Source: DAOMOP01 sp035444405
GTDB taxonomy: Bacteria; Pseudomonadota; Gammaproteobacteria; Burkholderiales; Rhodocyclaceae
DNA length: 5,247 bases
Direction of reading: 5' to 3'
Assembly (NCBI GenBank): GCA_035444405.1
Contig: DAOMOP010000245.1
Location: 1-5,247, forward strand
The notes below the pieces were generated by a model. The model was given only the letters and a program-made list of their open reading frames with translations, did not search any database and was not told the DNA's origin. Within the stretch, counting starts at the first letter, position 1; every line of letters begins with the position of its first letter. This document shows, piece by piece, positions 3,739 through 5,247 of the stretch. The position numbers were made by a program, and so were the translations under genes.

Positions 3739-3795
3739 AACACAGCGTACCAGCCGCGCGGCTCGTGACGCCCATCTTCAATGGGGCGCTGTGTT
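3739..3795 (+). promoter_or_regulatory. Predicted three-way-junction RNA before rpoB
   Basis: AACACAGCG at 3739-3747 pairs perfectly with CGCTGTGTT at 3787-3795 (9 bp, plus T-G at 3748/3786). It encloses two hairpins: 3752-3755 with 3760-3763 (loop GCGC), and 3771-3775 with 3781-3785 (loop CTTCA). An alternative, 3769-3775 with 3781-3788 and one bulged G, would compete with the outer stem. In E. coli an RNase III processing site lies in this spacer; this fold may be the counterpart or a different element. Function inferred. Confidence 0.45.
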
Positions 3796-3823
3796 CTGTC
3801 TCTCTGACGTCTGACCTCTACCC

Positions 3824-3827
3824 GGAG
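3824..3827 (+). promoter_or_regulatory. Shine-Dalgarno site of rpoB
   Basis: GGAG lies 5 nt before the ATG at 3833, after a pyrimidine-rich stretch (about 3794-3823) that includes two TCTGAC copies at 3803-3808 and 3810-3815. It supports the 3833 start. Confidence 0.7.
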
Positions 3828-3832
3828 CACCC

Positions 3833-5247
3833 ATGGCGTATTCTTACACCGAAAAGAAGCGTATCCGCAAAAGTTTTGCCAAGCGTACGACTGTGCGGGA
3901 CGTGCCTTTCCTTCTGGCCACTCAGATCGATTCGTTCGTTTCATTTCTGCAGGCCGACACGCCACCCCAGGAGCGGCTCAACGAGGGCCTGCAGGCCGCC
4001 TTCACGTCGATTTTCCCGATTGTCAGCCACAGTGGCAATGCCCGCCTCGAGTTCGTCCAGTACATGCTCGGCGAGCCGGCGTTCGACGTGAAGGAGTGCC
4101 AGCAGCGGGGTCTGACTTTCGCCGCACCGCTGCGCGCACGCGTGCGACTGGTGATCCTCGACCGCGATGCGCCGAAGGAGACGATCAAGGAGGTCAAGGA
4201 GCAGGAAGTCTACATGGGCGAGATCCCGTTGATGACCACGACCGGCTCCTTCGTGATCAACGGGACCGAGCGCGTGATCGTGTCCCAGCTGCACCGCTCG
4301 CCCGGCGTGTTCTTCGATCACGACCGCGGCAAGACGCATTCGTCGGGCAAGCTGCTGTTCTCGGCTCGCATCATCCCGTACCGCGGCTCGTGGCTGGATT
4401 TCGAGTTCGATCCGAAGGACTGCCTGTTCTTCCGCGTGGACCGGCGCCGCAAGATGCCGGCGACCATCCTGCTGCGTGCGATCGGCATGAGCCCCGAGGA
4501 CATTCTCGAGGCCTTCCACGACTTCGACGCGTTTCATCTGCGCGGCGAGGAGATCGAGTTCGAGCTGGTTCCCGATCGGCTTCGCGGCGAGGTGGCGCGC
4601 TTCGACATCACCGACAGCGAAGGCAAGCTCATCGTCGCACGCGAGAAGCGGATCACCGCGAAGCACATCCGCGAGCTCGATCAGGCCGGTGTCAAGCGTA
4701 TCGCCGTGCCGGAGGAGTTCCTGCTCGGCCGCGTGGTCGCGAAGAACGTGGTGGATGCCGAGACCGGCGAGCTGATTGCGCGGGCGAACGACGAGATCAC
4801 CGAGGATCTGCTCGGCCGGCTGCGCGAATCCGGGGTCACCGACATCCAGACGCTGTATGTGAACGATCTGGACCGCGGGCCCTACATCTCGCAGACGCTG
4901 CGCATCGACGAGACCGCCGATCAGTGGGCCGCCCGCGTCGCGATCTATCGCATGATGCGTCCGGGCGAGCCGCCCACCGAGGAGGCCGTCGAGGCGCTGT
5001 TCCAGGGGCTGTTCTATTCCGAAGAGCGCTACGATCTGTCCGGCGTCGGGCGCATGAAGTTCAATCGCCGTGCCTACCCCGAGGCGATCAGCGACCGCGC
5101 GCCGGGCTGGCTGAAGCGTTTTCACGAGCGCGTCGGCCCCGGCACCGAGGAAGGCCCCGGCACGCTGTCGAACGAGGACATCCTCGCGGTGATCGGCGTG
5201 CTGGTCGAGTTGCGCAACGGCCGCGGCGAGATCGACGACATCGACCA
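3833..5247 (+). CDS. rpoB: RNA polymerase beta subunit RpoB, N-terminal part (3' truncated)
   Basis: RpoB forms one jaw and much of the catalytic cleft of RNA polymerase. The window holds 471 complete codons, about a third of the usual ~1,350-residue protein. It opens MAYSYTEKKRIRKSFAKR, like E. coli MVYSYTEKKRIRKDFGKR. KEQEVYMGEIPLM and VINGTERVIVSQLHRSPGVF (from residue 141, including the counterpart of Rif-site V146) identify the protrusion. PYRGSWLDFEFDPKD and the lobe follow. YRMMRPGEPPTEEAVEALF precedes GRMKFNRR at about 406-413. After FNR there are 31 residues before TLSNEDI, where E. coli has 11 before ILSKDDI, so the chain is about 20 residues longer here. The window stops in GEIDDID, before Rif cluster I. 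The frame is open throughout. rpoC is expected downstream. Confidence 0.98.
   Translation, partial: MAYSYTEKKRIRKSFAKRTTVRDVPFLLATQIDSFVSFLQADTPPQERLNEGLQAAFTSIFPIVSHSGNARLEFVQYMLGEPAFDVKECQQRGLTFAAPLRARVRLVILDRDAPKETIKEVKEQEVYMGEIPLMTTTGSFVINGTERVIVSQLHRSPGVFFDHDRGKTHSSGKLLFSARIIPYRGSWLDFEFDPKDCLFFRVDRRRKMPATILLRAIGMSPEDILEAFHDFDAFHLRGEEIEFELVPDRLRGEVARFDITDSEGKLIVAREKRITAKHIRELDQAGVKRIAVPEEFLLGRVVAKNVVDAETGELIARANDEITEDLLGRLRESGVTDIQTLYVNDLDRGPYISQTLRIDETADQWAARVAIYRMMRPGEPPTEEAVEALFQGLFYSEERYDLSGVGRMKFNRRAYPEAISDRAPGWLKRFHERVGPGTEEGPGTLSNEDILAVIGVLVELRNGRGEIDDID

Noticed and set aside
3719..3742. TTGTGA followed by CATAAC as an rpoB promoter
   Set aside because: The spacer is only about 11 nt, too short for a sigma-70-type promoter.
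3941..5125. A 394-codon open frame on the minus strand within rpoB
   Set aside because: It is the reverse-strand shadow of a conserved rpoB frame with high third-position GC, and shows no recognisable motif.
1..5247. Search by eye for CRISPR repeats, insertion sequence ends, attachment sites or a foreign-composition island
   Set aside because: No regularly spaced direct repeats, transposase remnants, target duplications or obvious composition shift were seen. The tRNA-Trp 3' end is not repeated downstream in the window.

Overview
The window is the conserved translation/transcription gene block tuf - tRNA-Trp - secE - nusG - rplK - rplA - rplJ - rplL - rpoB, all on the + strand. The DNA is GC-rich, with G or C at most third codon positions. 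Gene order and protein sequences point to a betaproteobacterium. The RpoB sequence, in particular a block before the rifampicin region that is longer than in E. coli, reminds me of Rhodocyclales (Azoarcus/Thauera/Dechloromonas-like), but this is recall and not a search result. There is no sign of mobile DNA, a CRISPR array or horizontally acquired cargo.

Layout: 1-89 is the 3' end of an EF-Tu gene. 90-167 is a short spacer with two hairpins. 168-243 is a complete tRNA-Trp(CCA) with encoded CCA. secE starts only 25 nt after the tRNA and nusG follows with essentially no gap. A 109-nt spacer with two GC-rich hairpins leads to rplK and rplA, which are 2 nt apart. The 310-nt rplA-rplJ gap is RNA-structure rich: two hairpins, an L10-leader-like element with a kink-turn-like internal loop, a hairpin whose loop could pair with the rplJ Shine-Dalgarno sequence, and a long hairpin just before that site. 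rplJ most likely starts at TTG. A small hairpin separates rplJ from rplL. The 169-nt rplL-rpoB gap holds a terminator-like (attenuator) hairpin and a predicted three-way-junction fold. rpoB begins at 3833 and runs off the right end after 471 complete codons, before the rifampicin-resistance cluster.

Functionally the block joins an elongation factor, a tRNA, the SecYEG subunit SecE, the transcription factor NusG, the L11/L1/L10/L12 proteins of the 50S GTPase centre and stalk, and the RNA polymerase beta subunit. The proteins are ordinary. The interest lies in the non-coding layer, where several structured RNA elements probably set the relative output of stalk proteins and RNA polymerase, and in two lineage traits: an L10 tail about 10 residues longer than in E. 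coli, which suggests a third L12 dimer, and an RpoB block about 20 residues longer. I found no convincing new gene system here.
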